NCBI GenBank assembly: GCA_011037195.1
Contig: JAAEAF010012435.1
Span: 62,001 to 126,000 of the forward strand
Source of the DNA: Triatoma infestans
Taxonomy: Eukaryota; Arthropoda; Insecta; Hemiptera; Reduviidae
Length of the DNA stretch: 64,000 nt
Direction of reading: 5' to 3'
Below, piece by piece: positions 1-9,852 of this stretch; positions within the stretch are counted from its first letter, which is position 1, and each line of letters begins with the position of its first letter. The notes beneath the pieces are model-generated. The model had not been told where the DNA came from. It did no database searches and saw nothing but the letters and a program-made list of their open reading frames with translations. The position numbers were made by a program, and so were the translations under genes.

Positions 1-769
1 AATAAAATTAATCTGGAAAAACCTCAACTAAATATTTAATAAAACAATTAGAGAGAGAGATACGATTAAAACTATTAAAAAAATAGATATAATATTTTCT
101 ATTTTTTATAAGAGTGGAAGAGCAAAGAATAATCACGATGAGAAATAAGATGGAAGATTGGATTAAGGAGATAAATTGTTTTCTTCAAATTAATTATATA
201 AATTAGATTTTAATTGAAGTTGTTTGTGCAATGGCACTTGTACCTATAATAATTTGCTTTATTTCTATTGTTGTGGCGGTTGAATGAATTTAACGAGGAC
301 TTTTAAAATAATAAAAAACTCAAAGATATTATAAATCAAATCGTTTGCTAAAGAAATAGTTTATAAAAAAATATATAATATCTATTTATTTGTTGGTTGA
401 AAAATAGTGGACTAGAGAAAGGAATTGGTAAAACCGACCGCAAATAAACAAGTATTTCGGCGTTACTGATTATAGTATTCATCCAGCGATTATATATAAT
501 TATATGTTGTTATAAGCACTTTTTTATATTTAAGATATGTTACTGAATTATATACGACATGAACAATGTTTTTTTTTTATTTTGTTTTCTTTATATATGA
601 AGATTAATTTTTTAAAGCACATTTTGGAATGCATGTCCTTTCAAATAGATCCTTCTAGAGCTCTTCTTGGGGGCGGAGAATCAACCCATAGATTTTTAGT
701 TTTATGGATTATTGAATTGGATAAACTTGTTTTTGTAATTTAAACAATATGCCAAGTAGCTTGGGGGGG
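1..769. other. AT-rich stretch without recognisable gene
   Basis: No conserved coding frame, RNA gene or recognisable repeat end was seen. It holds only AT-rich sequence with short purine runs and an unremarkable 68-codon frame near 537-743 that resembles nothing known to me. Confidence 0.5.
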
Positions 770-1786
770 TCTAAACAAAGTAAAAAAAAAAAATTGGTAT
801 GAAACACTCACACAACTTTCTCTTACTCCAGTTCTCAAAATTATAATTGACAAATTTTATAGTTTGTGTACCAAATTTAATGAAATTCGCGGAAAACTGA
901 AAAACTGTTCAGTAAAAGCGCACTTCCGGTTTACTAATTTTCTTGAAATTTCTGGAATTTTTGGCCATCTATTTATTAATTAATTTTGATTGGATGATAG
1001 AATTGTATAATCAACTATGATAGCACTTTAAGAAAAATATAACCCCACCCTCCCCCCCAAAATGCCCTTAAATGAATTTTCCCAGAGAAATGTTTTAATT
1101 AAAGTTGGAAATCTTTGTATGTTTAGTTTATATAAAAGTTTCAAGAAAATCGTCGAAGCTACGTTTGAGAAAAACGCGAATAAGTGAAAAAAAAATCATT
1201 TAATAAAGTGGTAAAGTAAACGCGCTTCCGGTTATCCGATTTTTTTTCAAAAACTCGGAATTTCAACAACATATTCAATTCTTATTAACATTATTTAAAT
1301 GACAGAATTGTCTAATAAACTGAAATAGCACTTTAGATGAAAACCTAACCCCACTCCTCTCCCATAACAGCCCTTAAATGAATTTTCCCAGAGAAATGTT
1401 TCAAATAAAAATTGTAGCTCTTTGTATGTGTAGTTGATGTAACAAGTTTGAAAATAATCGTCGGAGCCATTTTTGAGAAAATCGTAAAAAAGTAAAATAA
1501 CCAACTAGTAATGTGGTTGAGGAATTTCGACAGATTACGTCCTGTCAGATCACATGGTGATACCTAATCGGAATATCAAGTTTCAACTGTCTATGATTTT
1601 TCGTTTTTGACTTTGCTGTTCACACACACAGACACACACACACACACACACATACAGACCATTCGCTAAAAACCACTTTTTTGGACTCAGGGGACCTCAA
1701 AATGGATATTTCCGGTGAAAACTCGATATCGAAAATTTGACACGATTACATTACTTCCTCTTACTAGGAAAGTAAGAGAAAGTAAA
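770..1786 (+). repeat. CTCTTACT-family repeat, long copy, subfamily A, three modules
   Basis: Reference-quality long copy. It begins with GAAACACTCACAC and ACTTTCTCTTACT (about 800-830). Module boundaries are marked by ACTTCCGGT at 922-930, CTTCCGGTTA near 1225 and a decayed third mark near 1515, a period close to 300 bp. Each module carries a C-rich block (CCCCACCC...CTCCCC), AATGAATTTTCCCAGAGAAATG and a GAGAAAATCG-type end. A CA microsatellite (1621-1652) and TTTCCGGTGAAAA follow, and the copy closes with a CTCTTACT/AGTAAGAG hairpin at about 1755-1780. No transposase or long frame is present; class unknown. Confidence 0.8.
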
Positions 1787-2082
1787 AATTTGGTGTGAAA
1801 CGCTCACACGACTTTCAGTTACAGTACATACAAAATTTCAAATTTTGGACAAGTGTCAACCTACCAACAGAGATAGTAGATTGGAAAATTATTACATTCT
1901 AGAGAGTCAATAATGAAATAAACACTATTGAATTTAAACGCCTCAGACTCCACGCGGAAAAACCACCTAAACACAATTTTCCCCATAAAAATGTTTCAAA
2001 TAAAAGTGATACGTTTCTATCTATACAGCACACTCATTCCAAGTTTAAAGAAAAACATTGTAACGTTTTCAAGAAACTTCCC
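1787..2082 (+). repeat. CTCTTACT-family repeat, subfamily B, left part
   Basis: It starts directly after the 3' hairpin of the preceding copy with TTTGGTGTGAAACGCTCACAC, so the two copies lie head to tail. The sequence follows the family module but differs enough from subfamily A to be a separate lineage. It is cut at 2082 by a LINE insertion and resumes at 2934. Confidence 0.65.
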
Positions 2083-2921
2083 TTTTTTTCTTTTTTTAAT
2101 ATGTACATTTACAACGACAAATTTATTGTCATAAGTAAATTTGATGAGAATACTCCTTATAAGTTAAGTTTACTTTCATCTATTAAGAGATCAGACTGTG
2201 GCCACATTCGCCATAGTCGCTGGGAAGATTACCAGGGAGTGTCCGGGATGAGAGTTGACGAACGAGAGGATTGCAGTGAGAGGATAAAGTTTCGTGGAAT
2301 TTTTTGTAACGAATTTTGATGATATTTTTAAGGAAAGGGTGTGAATAGTTAAATTTGATACATAATAGGGGAGCATTAACTATGGTTTTAAAGATGTGGA
2401 TTGTTGGAATTGGATACGTTGAAATTTGAATGCCTGGTTGAACCCCATAGTTCAAGTTCGTATGCCCATATTGGTAAAAAGAAATGATGTAGTCGTTTGT
2501 TTTCTAATGAAAGTCAGGATCTGTTATCGAGAAATCTTTTAACAAATCTGTATCGTGTAGTGAGTTCCTGTCTTTTGAGTCATGTATGAGGATTCCAAGT
2601 TAACCTTTTGTCGATATACCGCCCAAGATAGTGGACGTCATCAACTGTTGGAAATGGGACATGGTTATAAAACAGAGGTGGAAGAGTTATCCATAATGTG
2701 AAGGTGATTTGGATTTTCCATTTTTGAACCAGGTTTCTATTTCTGTTAAATGGCATTGTAGGTTTCTGTATGAAACTACAGGATCAGGATGAGGAGAAAG
2801 AATTGCAGTGTCATCTGCATAGGTTGTGAGAAGGGTGTTAGTAAGAATATCTGCAGTGTATATTGTATAAAGTATAGGTCCGAGGATGCTGCCCTGAGTT
2901 ACGCCTGCCTCAGAGCGATGG
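2083..2921 (-). mobile_element. 5'-truncated Jockey-like LINE with 12-bp TSD
   Basis: Reading leftward, the minus strand encodes a reverse transcriptase palm with QGSILGPILYTIYTADI and YADDTAIL, then thumb/connection-like text (LTWNPHT, NKRL, LELWGSTRHSN) and a C-terminus ending near VRQLSSRTLPGN and RMWPQSDLL. Several stops and frame changes make it a dead copy. An A-tail (plus-strand T run) lies at 2083-2098. AAGAAACTTCCC occurs at 2071-2082 and again at 2922-2933, a 12-bp TSD that defines the insertion inside a CTCTTACT-family copy. The clade is judged from motif style only. Confidence 0.85.
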
Positions 2922-2933
2922 AAGAAACTTCCC

Positions 2934-3390
2934 AAAATCTTAAAAAACTTATTCAATAAAGGTGAACTTCCGGTTAGTCGATTTTCTTCAAATTTGAAAT
3001 TCTATCAATGCTTCTAATGAGTATTAATATTATGCAGATGGCAAAAACCATACATTATATAGCAAAGGATAACGCTACTGTTTCCCCTAGAACACTAAAA
3101 AAAAATCAGTTTTCCTGGGGGAAATAAAAGTGATGTTATGTATATGTGTAGATAGTCTAAGAAGTTTTTAGCCGTTTTCGATGAAATTACGAAAAACTCG
3201 GGGGGGGGGACATTCAGTAAAGGGTACTTCCGGTTGATTAATTTAACCCGAAATCTGCGTCCGTTGCGGTTATAGTATATAAGCGGAATGTCAGGTTTTA
3301 ATAATTGTAGTTTAGAATAGAGTTCTCAAAGTAGCGTCATGGTTCTTAAAATTAAATTTTCTAGATTTCATTAAATAATTGAATATGAAA
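2934..3390 (+). repeat. CTCTTACT-family repeat, subfamily B, right part
   Basis: This continues the copy broken by the LINE: AACTTCCGGTTAGTCGATTTTC near 2963, a second ACTTCCGGT near 3226, and a weak terminal region. It lacks a clean 3' hairpin and runs into the 271-bp repeat at 3391. Confidence 0.6.
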
Positions 3391-3661
3391 ATGGGAGAAA
3401 AGGCGAAAACCAACCGACAATTTTGTCTTCAGGAAGCTCGCATACAAGTGAAGTTTGGCGTGTGTCAATAACAGTAGCAGTTGAGTGAGCATAAAATTAA
3501 AAACAATAAGAATCCAGGTAATGTACGATTAGTAATTAGCACACATATTAACAATAGGAGATCGCAGCTATAATTCATTAACTCTTTATGGCCATTCTTT
3601 ATAATCTTATGATGTGCTGCCCGCAAGGGGAATCTGTTGCATGCAGTTACTTGGGGAGTTC
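3391..3661. repeat. 271-bp dispersed repeat, copy 1
   Basis: The stretch from AAAATGGGAGAAAAGGCG to GTTACTTGGGGAG recurs at 4892-5163 with about nine differences (~97% identity by eye), far closer than copies of other families here. It has no evident coding frame, no clear terminal inverted repeats and no polyA tail. Class unknown. Confidence 0.75.
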
Positions 3662-3820
3662 ATATACGCAGGATACATGGCCATTCTCTGCCTTCTCTGT
3701 AACTGACTAATGCAATCAACCAGTAACTTGCATTAACACTAAAATTGTTTGAAACAATGGTTTTGCATACTAATTGCTTTCCGGTCTTCTGGCCATCCGA
3801 TCAGGCTGCACATCCTTGCG

Positions 3821-3935
3821 TCAAAAACAGTACGATATCTTGGAGTTCACATTGAAAAAGCGACTAACATGGAACCCGCACAAAAGAAGACTCAAACGAC
3901 AAGATCTAAAAAAACGTTACAACTTACTAGTGTAG
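3821..3935 (+). pseudogene. LINE reverse transcriptase fragment
   Basis: The frame reads TVRYLGVHIEK and, after one frame change, KRLTWNPHKRRLKRQDLKK and RYNLLV before a stop. This is the conserved region after the RT palm of Jockey-type LINEs. Only about 38 codons survive. It lies just upstream of a SINE; sequence between it and the SINE is shared with the SINE copy at 46.6 kb. Confidence 0.65.
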
Positions 3936-4083
3936 CTACACCACAGGTTACCCAGCTCAGTACACCATGCACTTCGTCAGAACAGCACACAATACACTTA
4001 AACTACATACACGCTACACTTTTCAGACAAGGACAAAAGGGTCTCCGTCCCTAGTTAATTGGCTTAAGCCAAGGGAGAAGGAA

Positions 4084-4300
4084 GGGATTAGCTCAGTGGT
4101 AGCACGCTGGACTAGCAACGCGGAGGTTCCGGCTTCGAATCCAGCATGTTGTCCTTAGATTTCCTCTTCCTAGGAACCTGTCCGGTGATGGGCAGTATTG
4201 TCTGTAGCTAGAAAAACACTGCTTGGAGGCCGGCAGTGCTGCACTGAGAAGGCTTTGGGGAGCACAATAGATCTTTCAGGTCGCACTACAATAATATCCC
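4084..4300 (+). mobile_element. tRNA-headed SINE (family SINE-A), best copy
   Basis: A tRNA-like head carries a box A TAGCTCAGTGG (4089-4099) and box B GGCTTCGAATCC (4131-4142), i.e. an internal RNA polymerase III promoter. A unique body follows (CCTTAGATTTCCTCTTCCTAGG ... GGTGATGGGCAGT). The 3' part, CACAATAGATC...TTCAGGTCGCA (4263-4285), resembles the 3' ends of the R1-like LINEs at 18.1, 33.0 and 58.5 kb. About 140 bp upstream (3945-4083) is also shared with the 46.6-kb copy, so the full unit may be longer. Not a functional tRNA gene: the body is fused and three or more relatives are present. Confidence 0.8.
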
Positions 4301-4769
4301 CTACGACAATCTACAAGCTACGATATGCTACTCATTTATTATAAATGCTCTAGTTGTTAAATTAATATAATATTAATAAGAATTTATGTGTGGGCGAAAT
4401 TTGTTTGAAGTAAGCATTTTTTTTTTATAAATATTTTGGAAAATGGGCAAACCCACTTTTGTAAATAAATAATGTTAATGATAAAAATAGTTAGAATTTA
4501 AAATATCTTTTTAAATCTGTAAACAATTTATAGACAAAATAATTCAAATTCCATCATAATATTTTGATGATTAACAGATTGGCAAAAATATTTCTTCTGT
4601 GTACTCTTAAATATTTCTCAATAACAAAAAATAGATTTAGCCCGCATTTAAACATTAAACGACGCAAATTAGAATAAAGTATTTCTATATACGTGTTTTT
4701 CACTTTCCCTTTCTGCCGTAAGAGCAACTCATTGCAATCGTCAAATTTTCGAAGATGAGTTTTCATTGG
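4301..4769. other. AT-rich spacer, nothing recognised
   Basis: AT-rich sequence with short poly-T runs. A 74-codon minus-strand frame (4554-4778) shows no recognisable motif and I treat it as chance. Confidence 0.4.
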
Positions 4770-5600
4770 AGATAACATGGATTGAGGTCATATGAAATGC
4801 GGAAAAATGGTTTCTAGAAATTACCCTGTGTATCTTTGTGTGTGTATCAGTATGTGTGTGTATGCATGTGTTTGTAGTCAGCATAACTATGCAAAATGGG
4901 AGAAAAGGCGAAAACCAACCGACAATTTTGTCTTCGGGAAGCTCGCATACAAGTGAAGTTTGGTGTGTGTCAATAACAGTAGCAGTTGAGTGAGCATAAA
5001 ATTAAAAAAAATAAGAATCCAGGTAATGTACGATTAGTAATTAGCTCACATATTAACAATAGGAGATCGCGGCTATAATTCATTAACACTTTTTGGCCAT
5101 ACTTTATAATCTTATGATGTGCTGCCCGCAAGGGGTATCTGTTGCATGCAGTTACTTGGGGAGATCGCAAAAATTTCAAACTTCATAATTCATTCAAGTT
5201 CCATCAAGGGACCTGATAATTAGATTTTTGGTCAAATTCGGCCAACCGGAAGTACCACTTTACTGAATGAATTTTCCCGGTTTTTTTTTCTACGAGTTCT
5301 CGATTTTTCTTTAAACTTGATACATAAACTATATAGACATATAAAGAGCTCAACTTTTATTTGAAACATTTCTCCTGTAAAATATATTTAAGGAGGGTTT
5401 TAGTAGAGGGTTGGGCTAAGTTTTCCTTTAAAATATCATTTCAGTTTGTAATAACTATTCTATCAACTATTCAATAACCGAGGATATATGCCAACTTACC
5501 GAGTTTCAAGAAAATCGATTCACCGGAAATAACAAACTGAATGGATACTTAACTGAACAGTTTTTCAGTTTTTTTGCGATTTACTCATTAAAGACACCAA
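4770..5600 (-). repeat. CTCTTACT-family repeat interrupted by the 271-bp repeat
   Basis: The left arm (4770-4891) has the terminal part with a TGTGTG-rich stretch and CAGCATAACTATG; the right arm (5164-5600) continues with GCAAAAATTTCAAAC, ACCGGAAGT at 5245-5253, the G-rich block GGAGGG...GGGTTGGG and a second module. The 271-bp repeat sits in the middle at 4892-5163, which shows that it is a mobile unit younger than this copy. Confidence 0.7.
4892..5163. repeat. 271-bp dispersed repeat, copy 2
   Basis: Same unit and orientation as 3391-3661, ~97% identical by eye. Its two junctions fall inside an otherwise continuous CTCTTACT-family copy, which fixes the unit boundaries to within a few bases. 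No TSD could be read with confidence. Confidence 0.75.
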
Positions 5601-5799
5601 AGGGTATGTGGATGGGTCGGCAATGCTGGATAATATCTGGTATTCTATCTGTCGTAGCATGAGGTTTCTCACCTTTTTTGACCTGTTTTGGATTTTCATC
5701 TAATCGTCAGTGTAAATTTATCGGGTTCGTGTAGAGTGTTTACATCAACTTAATATTTCTGTTACACACTACACAGCTGGCTTATTGATTGTATTTGCG

Positions 5800-6055
5800 G
5801 AAGATTATATAGTATTTCCGGTGAAATCTTAATTTCGAAAATTTGGCCACAATCGCAATATTTCCTCTTAATAGGAGAAAATTAATGTACTTGCTATTGA
5901 TATGCCACTTTTAAATAAAGTCGATTATCGAGGGAAATTGATTATTGGAGGGTCTGGGAGAGTTGAGACATTAAATTTTTCTTTTAAGCGCCATTTCAAC
6001 TTTTACGTTCTCTACCATCTATATTATTTTACAGCGAATTAAATGTATTGTAGAC
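5800..6055. repeat. fragments of CTCTTACT-family repeat in opposite orientations
   Basis: 5800-5888 has the + strand terminal segment (TTTCCGGTGAAATC, CGAAAATTTGGCC, TTCCTCTTAATAGGAG). 5930-6055 matches the reverse module (GGAGGGTCTGGGAG, TTTTAAGCGCCATTTCAAC, TCTACCATCTATATTATT). Both are short remnants. Confidence 0.5.
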
Positions 6056-6169
6056 TATCAAGATGGAAGAAAATAGGCTATTCAGCATTAGCAGTCTTAA
6101 TGCACCTTAGCGTATACGTCTGTATCTCAGAACAAACGTTGTTTTGTATTCAGATAGTCGAAAAGAGTG

Positions 6170-7400
6170 GAAGTACAGAGGCTTGGATTAGGGGATGTGA
6201 ATGAGAAGATAATTTGGAATGGAATTTTAGGTAGCGGGATTTGGGTAAAGTGGTGACGAAGGGAATTTTTAGGTCAGTGTGGATAGTGAGGTTAGGGACG
6301 TAGAACGGAGCGTTGACTTTGCAGCATAGGATTTTCGACTGTAGGGATTGAATGCAATACAGGTTTGTGTATTTGGCAGTCCCGTATAAGTCGAGTCCGT
6401 TAGCCTAAATAAGAGCTAGTAAGAAATTATATAGTTGTCTTTCGTGGAGCAATGTCAGTTTTGAACGTTTGCCTAGTAGTATTTTTAGCATTCTGTATCG
6501 GTAATTGAGTTCATTTCGTTTGAATCGAATATGAGGGTTCCATATTAACCATGTTAATTGTCTGTCTAGGTGGAGTCCGAGATAACAAATTGTATTACAA
6601 TTGGGAGAAAAATATGGTTGAATTGTATGACGGGAAAGCATTTCTTATTTAAGGTGAATACTATGAGCTTAGATTTGTGTTGATTGACCTTGATTCTCTA
6701 CTTCCAAAGCCATGGTTTGAGGAGATTAAGCCATGGATTTGAAGATAGCGAATAACTAAGATAAGGGTCAGTATTAGGGGAAACTGTAGCCGACATCCAA
6801 TGGTAAACATTATGTGAAATGGTAACCATCATTGGCGAAATTGAAGATGGTAGAGTTGGAATGTGATGGGAGATCAGCCGTGTTTACTGAGCATAAAAGG
6901 GGGTAAGTAAGTGTGCTCCGCTGTTGGATGCCAGCGAGGATAGGAAATACAGGAGAAAAGCCTCGGACAACCAGGAAATGGCTACCGGAAATGATTCAAG
7001 AATAAGGTAGTAGTGGAGGGGAGGATACTTTTGAGTTTCCACAATAGACTTAGTTACCAGGCCCAATAGAATGCTTCACAGATATCAATCAAGAGAAATA
7101 ATGTCTACATGGATTGTAGAGTGACAGTTACGTATGAAAGTTTTGTTAAAGGAAAGGGAAGGTTTATTAAAGATTGGAGACGGGATAGTAGGAGCTTTTC
7201 GAAAATTTTGTCAAGTAACAGAAGTAAGCTGATAGGTCTATAGGAGGAAGGGAAATGGACCGGTTTATTAGGTTTGAGGATCATGTAAATAAAGGAGAAT
7301 TTCCTGAGAATAGGAAATTGGGTCATTCTAAGGACAGGGGGTGTACAGGGGACAATGAAGAAATAAGATACATTTTCATTACGTAACCTTTTCATTGTCA
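6170..7400 (-). mobile_element. Jockey-like LINE fragment, RT domain, decayed
   Basis: On the minus strand 7401-7105 encodes the RT N-terminal part (ILKPNKPVHFPSSYRPISLL, FEKLLLSRLQSL) and 6641-6405 the connection part (CYLGLHLDRQLTW, NPHIRFKRNELNYRYRMLK, RSKLTLL). The region between shows decayed frames; the YADD region is not recoverable by eye. It is of the same broad lineage as the fragments at 2.1-2.9, 37.0-38.2 and 53.4-54.2 kb. No TSD could be read. Confidence 0.75.
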
Positions 7401-7419
7401 TTAAGAATGTGACATCTAA

Positions 7420-8030
7420 TTACAAATTTTATATAATAACTGAAAATCCGAAATATTTCGGGCATCATATTGGCATCCAAAATACAATTAGCCAAAAAAA
7501 AAAATTTGTCTTCTAGTAAATTGATTTCCTCCAAAATCTGTATTTTGGCAACACTTTAGATTCATATTAATATTATAGTAGACGACAGAATCGTATAATG
7601 TATTGAAATGGCACTTTAGAAGAAAGCCTAACGTCACAACACCACCCCCAGAAGACCTTTAAATGAATTTTCCGGGAGAATGTTTCAAATAAATGTTGTA
7701 GCTCTTTTTATACTTTATCGATATACCATGTTTAAAGAAAAGCGTGGTAGCCATTTTCGAGAAAATTGCCAGACAATGAAAAATTTAGAGAAATGGCACT
7801 TTTTCGGTCGACCGATTTTGACTAAAAACTTATTGTAACCTGGCAACGCCTAAATGAACTATTTAGGTTCAGCTTCCTTCGATTTCCTTTATTTGTGAGT
7901 AATGCACTTTCTAAAAACTACTTTTTCGGACTCAGTTGACTTCAAAACATGTATTTCCGGTGAATTTATTCAATTTGTAAATTTGACCGGAAGTTAAGTG
8001 CAACAAATTTGACAGTAATAAGAGAAAGTA
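7420..8030 (+). repeat. CTCTTACT-family repeat, one to two modules
   Basis: It contains the C-rich block ACCACCCCCAGAAG, AATGAATTTTCCGGGAGAATG, GAGAAAATTGCC, TTTTTCGGTCGACCG, TATTTCCGGTGAA and ends with GACAGTAATAAGAGAAAGTA near 8030. The 5' GTGTGA motif is missing. Confidence 0.65.
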
Positions 8031-8244
8031 AAAAACAAACCGTATGTTCTCAAAGTATTAATGTACTTAAAAAATTAGGTCAGACGATTTATTTATAGCT
8101 CTGTTTAATGCAAAATGAGCCATGTCAAACAAACAGTAAAAATGTTTAAAGTACCAGCATAACAAAAAAACATCAAAACTAATTGTTTTTGCTCACCAAA
8201 CCTTCAATCCTCTAAAAAAACTCTACACCCCACACCCACAACTT

Positions 8245-8598
8245 TTATTATCAAATGTAATTTATAAAATAAATTGTTTACAATGCCCAGCTACATACAT
8301 AGGACAAACATCTGAATACTTAAAAAATAGATACCAACATAAATACGACTGCAAAACTAAAAAAAAACGACTGACATGACTGCAGCACTAACGAAACATT
8401 GCATACAATACAAACATGAATTTAACATGGAAAACGCTAAAATTTTCCCCATCAACAATAATAATAATAAAAAGAAATATATTGGAAATGATCCATATAA
8501 AAAAAGATAAATTATCTATTAATTTTAGAACAGACACCAAAAACCTATTCCTCAGTTATAACAATCTCCTGGAATTTCCAAAACAACATACAGATTAA
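8245..8598 (+). pseudogene. GIY-YIG endonuclease domain, frameshifted
   Basis: The first frame reads SNVIYKINCLQCPATYIGQT then EYLKNRYQHK; this gives the IY...YIG signature, the CxxC pair typical of Penelope linkers and the arginine on the next helix. After a stop at 8377-8379 the reading moves frame to MTAALTKHCIQYKHEFNMEN, then shifts again near 8460-8480 to LEMIHIKKDKLSINFRTDTK, NLFLSYNNLL, where the E of LEM is in the position of the catalytic glutamate. An AAT microsatellite marks the second shift. The domain would nick target DNA in a live element; with two frame changes it is dead. Confidence 0.8.
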
Positions 8599-9002
8599 GA
8601 CACGGTTTTCCCATCCGCTCTCCTAACCCTTTATAAACTCTGACCCATCCAATGTCCGTAACACTTGGTGATGGTATGTCACTGGTTAAACTACAGTTTG
8701 TAAATAATTCTAACTGAAAATTTTTGTAAGTACATTTCTTAAGTTATTTCCATACTTTACACTTATATATGCCACATATTATCAAAGTTTCAATAGTTGT
8801 GATTTAGTTTAATATTGATCTGTTCTGCAACAATAGTTTATAATAAAGTTAAATTTGCTATATATATCGTACTTTTTTATTTAGTTTATTTATATAGTTT
8901 ATTTAAAAAAAAAATTTATTTGAAAGTATTTATTTTAAGCGTATATTTTACGTTATTTTTCTATTTTTTTTTTTTTTTTATTTGTATTAAAACCTTTGTA
9001 CA

Positions 9003-9045
9003 GACCCTGAAGAAGGCAATAATTGCCGAAAAATTTGTCGGTAAA
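9003..9045 (+). ncRNA. hammerhead-ribozyme-like motif in Penelope terminal repeat
   Basis: CTGAAGA (9007-9013) fits the hammerhead core CUGANGA. A perfect 5-bp stem II follows, GGCAA (9015-9019) with TTGCC (9023-9027) and a 3-nt loop, then GAAA (9028-9031). One extra A (9014) between core and stem departs from the strict consensus. Stem III cannot be assigned by eye. Penelope-like elements are known to carry such minimal hammerheads; activity here is unproven and doubtful. Confidence 0.55.
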
Positions 9046-9119
9046 AATTTAAAAAGAGTTCTTTGGTATGACCGAACCTCAACATCCAATTTACAACATC
9101 AAAACTAATATTTTATCCG

Positions 9120-9852
9120 ACACTTGGTTCTATGGAAGGTCAACTGTGCCAATTTGGTCCTAAATAAAGAGTTTGGGGGAAACGAAGAGTAATAGACTCA
9201 CTTTTGATGTACTAAGGAAAATCTTTGCAGAAACAATTTTTCATGAAAGCATTAAATAGAAAAAATAAGCACAGACGTAAGTAAAGCGAAAAACAAATTT
9301 TCATTAAGTCATATTTTGCAAGAAAGCAAAGGTCAGTGCGTCAACATTGAGATTCATCCAATGTTTGGATATTTCAAAAAAAACAGAAAAGTAGACGGGC
9401 CCAATGGTGTCCTCCTCCAGGTGTCCAGAAGATGCAAAAATACGAATCAAAAGTTTGTGCGATTTCTGTTATGTTAAAACTACTGTCATGGACATATAGA
9501 CTGGACAATTTTATTGCATTATTTTTACTTTCAATGCTGTTGAAGTTTGCTGATAGTGGCCGAATTTCTAACGCGACTTTTCATGGGAAACCACGGTACA
9601 TAAAAAGGCTTTTAGCGGTCTTTATGTGCGTGTGCGTGCGTTTGTTTATGTGAGTGAAAAAAATGTCAAAAAAAAAAATATTTTTTTTATTTTCGCGATT
9701 TAATATAAAATGGTTGCTTTTTTTTTGCTTTGCTTTGATTCTATCGAGGCTACCATGGAAAAGATCTTTGAAAAAGCATAATCTCTTATTTCCGCCCCCC
9801 CCAAAAAAAAAGTTTCTCGGAAAACCTTTCAAACAAAAGTGATAGAGATGTA
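9120..9852. other. unassigned AT-rich region with weak family traces
   Basis: No gene. Near 9580-9660 (GCGTGTGCGTGCG) and 9800-9850 (TTTCTCGGAAAACCTTTC) there are short stretches like CTCTTACT-family modules, too diverged to delimit. Long A/T runs dominate. Confidence 0.35.

Larger units (their letters stand above)
8180..9110 (+). mobile_element. 5'-truncated Penelope-like element with GIY-YIG domain and pLTR
   Basis: A broken GIY-YIG nuclease frame (8245-8598) is followed by about 500 bp of non-coding AT-rich sequence that ends with a hammerhead-like motif at 9003-9045. This order, endonuclease then ribozyme-bearing terminal repeat, is the known 3' architecture of Penelope-like retroelements. 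The reverse transcriptase that should precede it is absent, so the copy is truncated on its 5' side near 8180. Confidence 0.75.

Noticed and set aside
770..1786. Helitron interpretation of the CTCTTACT family
   Set aside because: There is a 3' hairpin, but no CTRR end after it, no 5' TC start and no A/T target pair that I could show; kept as unclassified.
4084..4160. functional tRNA gene
   Set aside because: The pol III boxes are present, but the sequence is fused to a long body with several relatives in the window; it is a SINE head.
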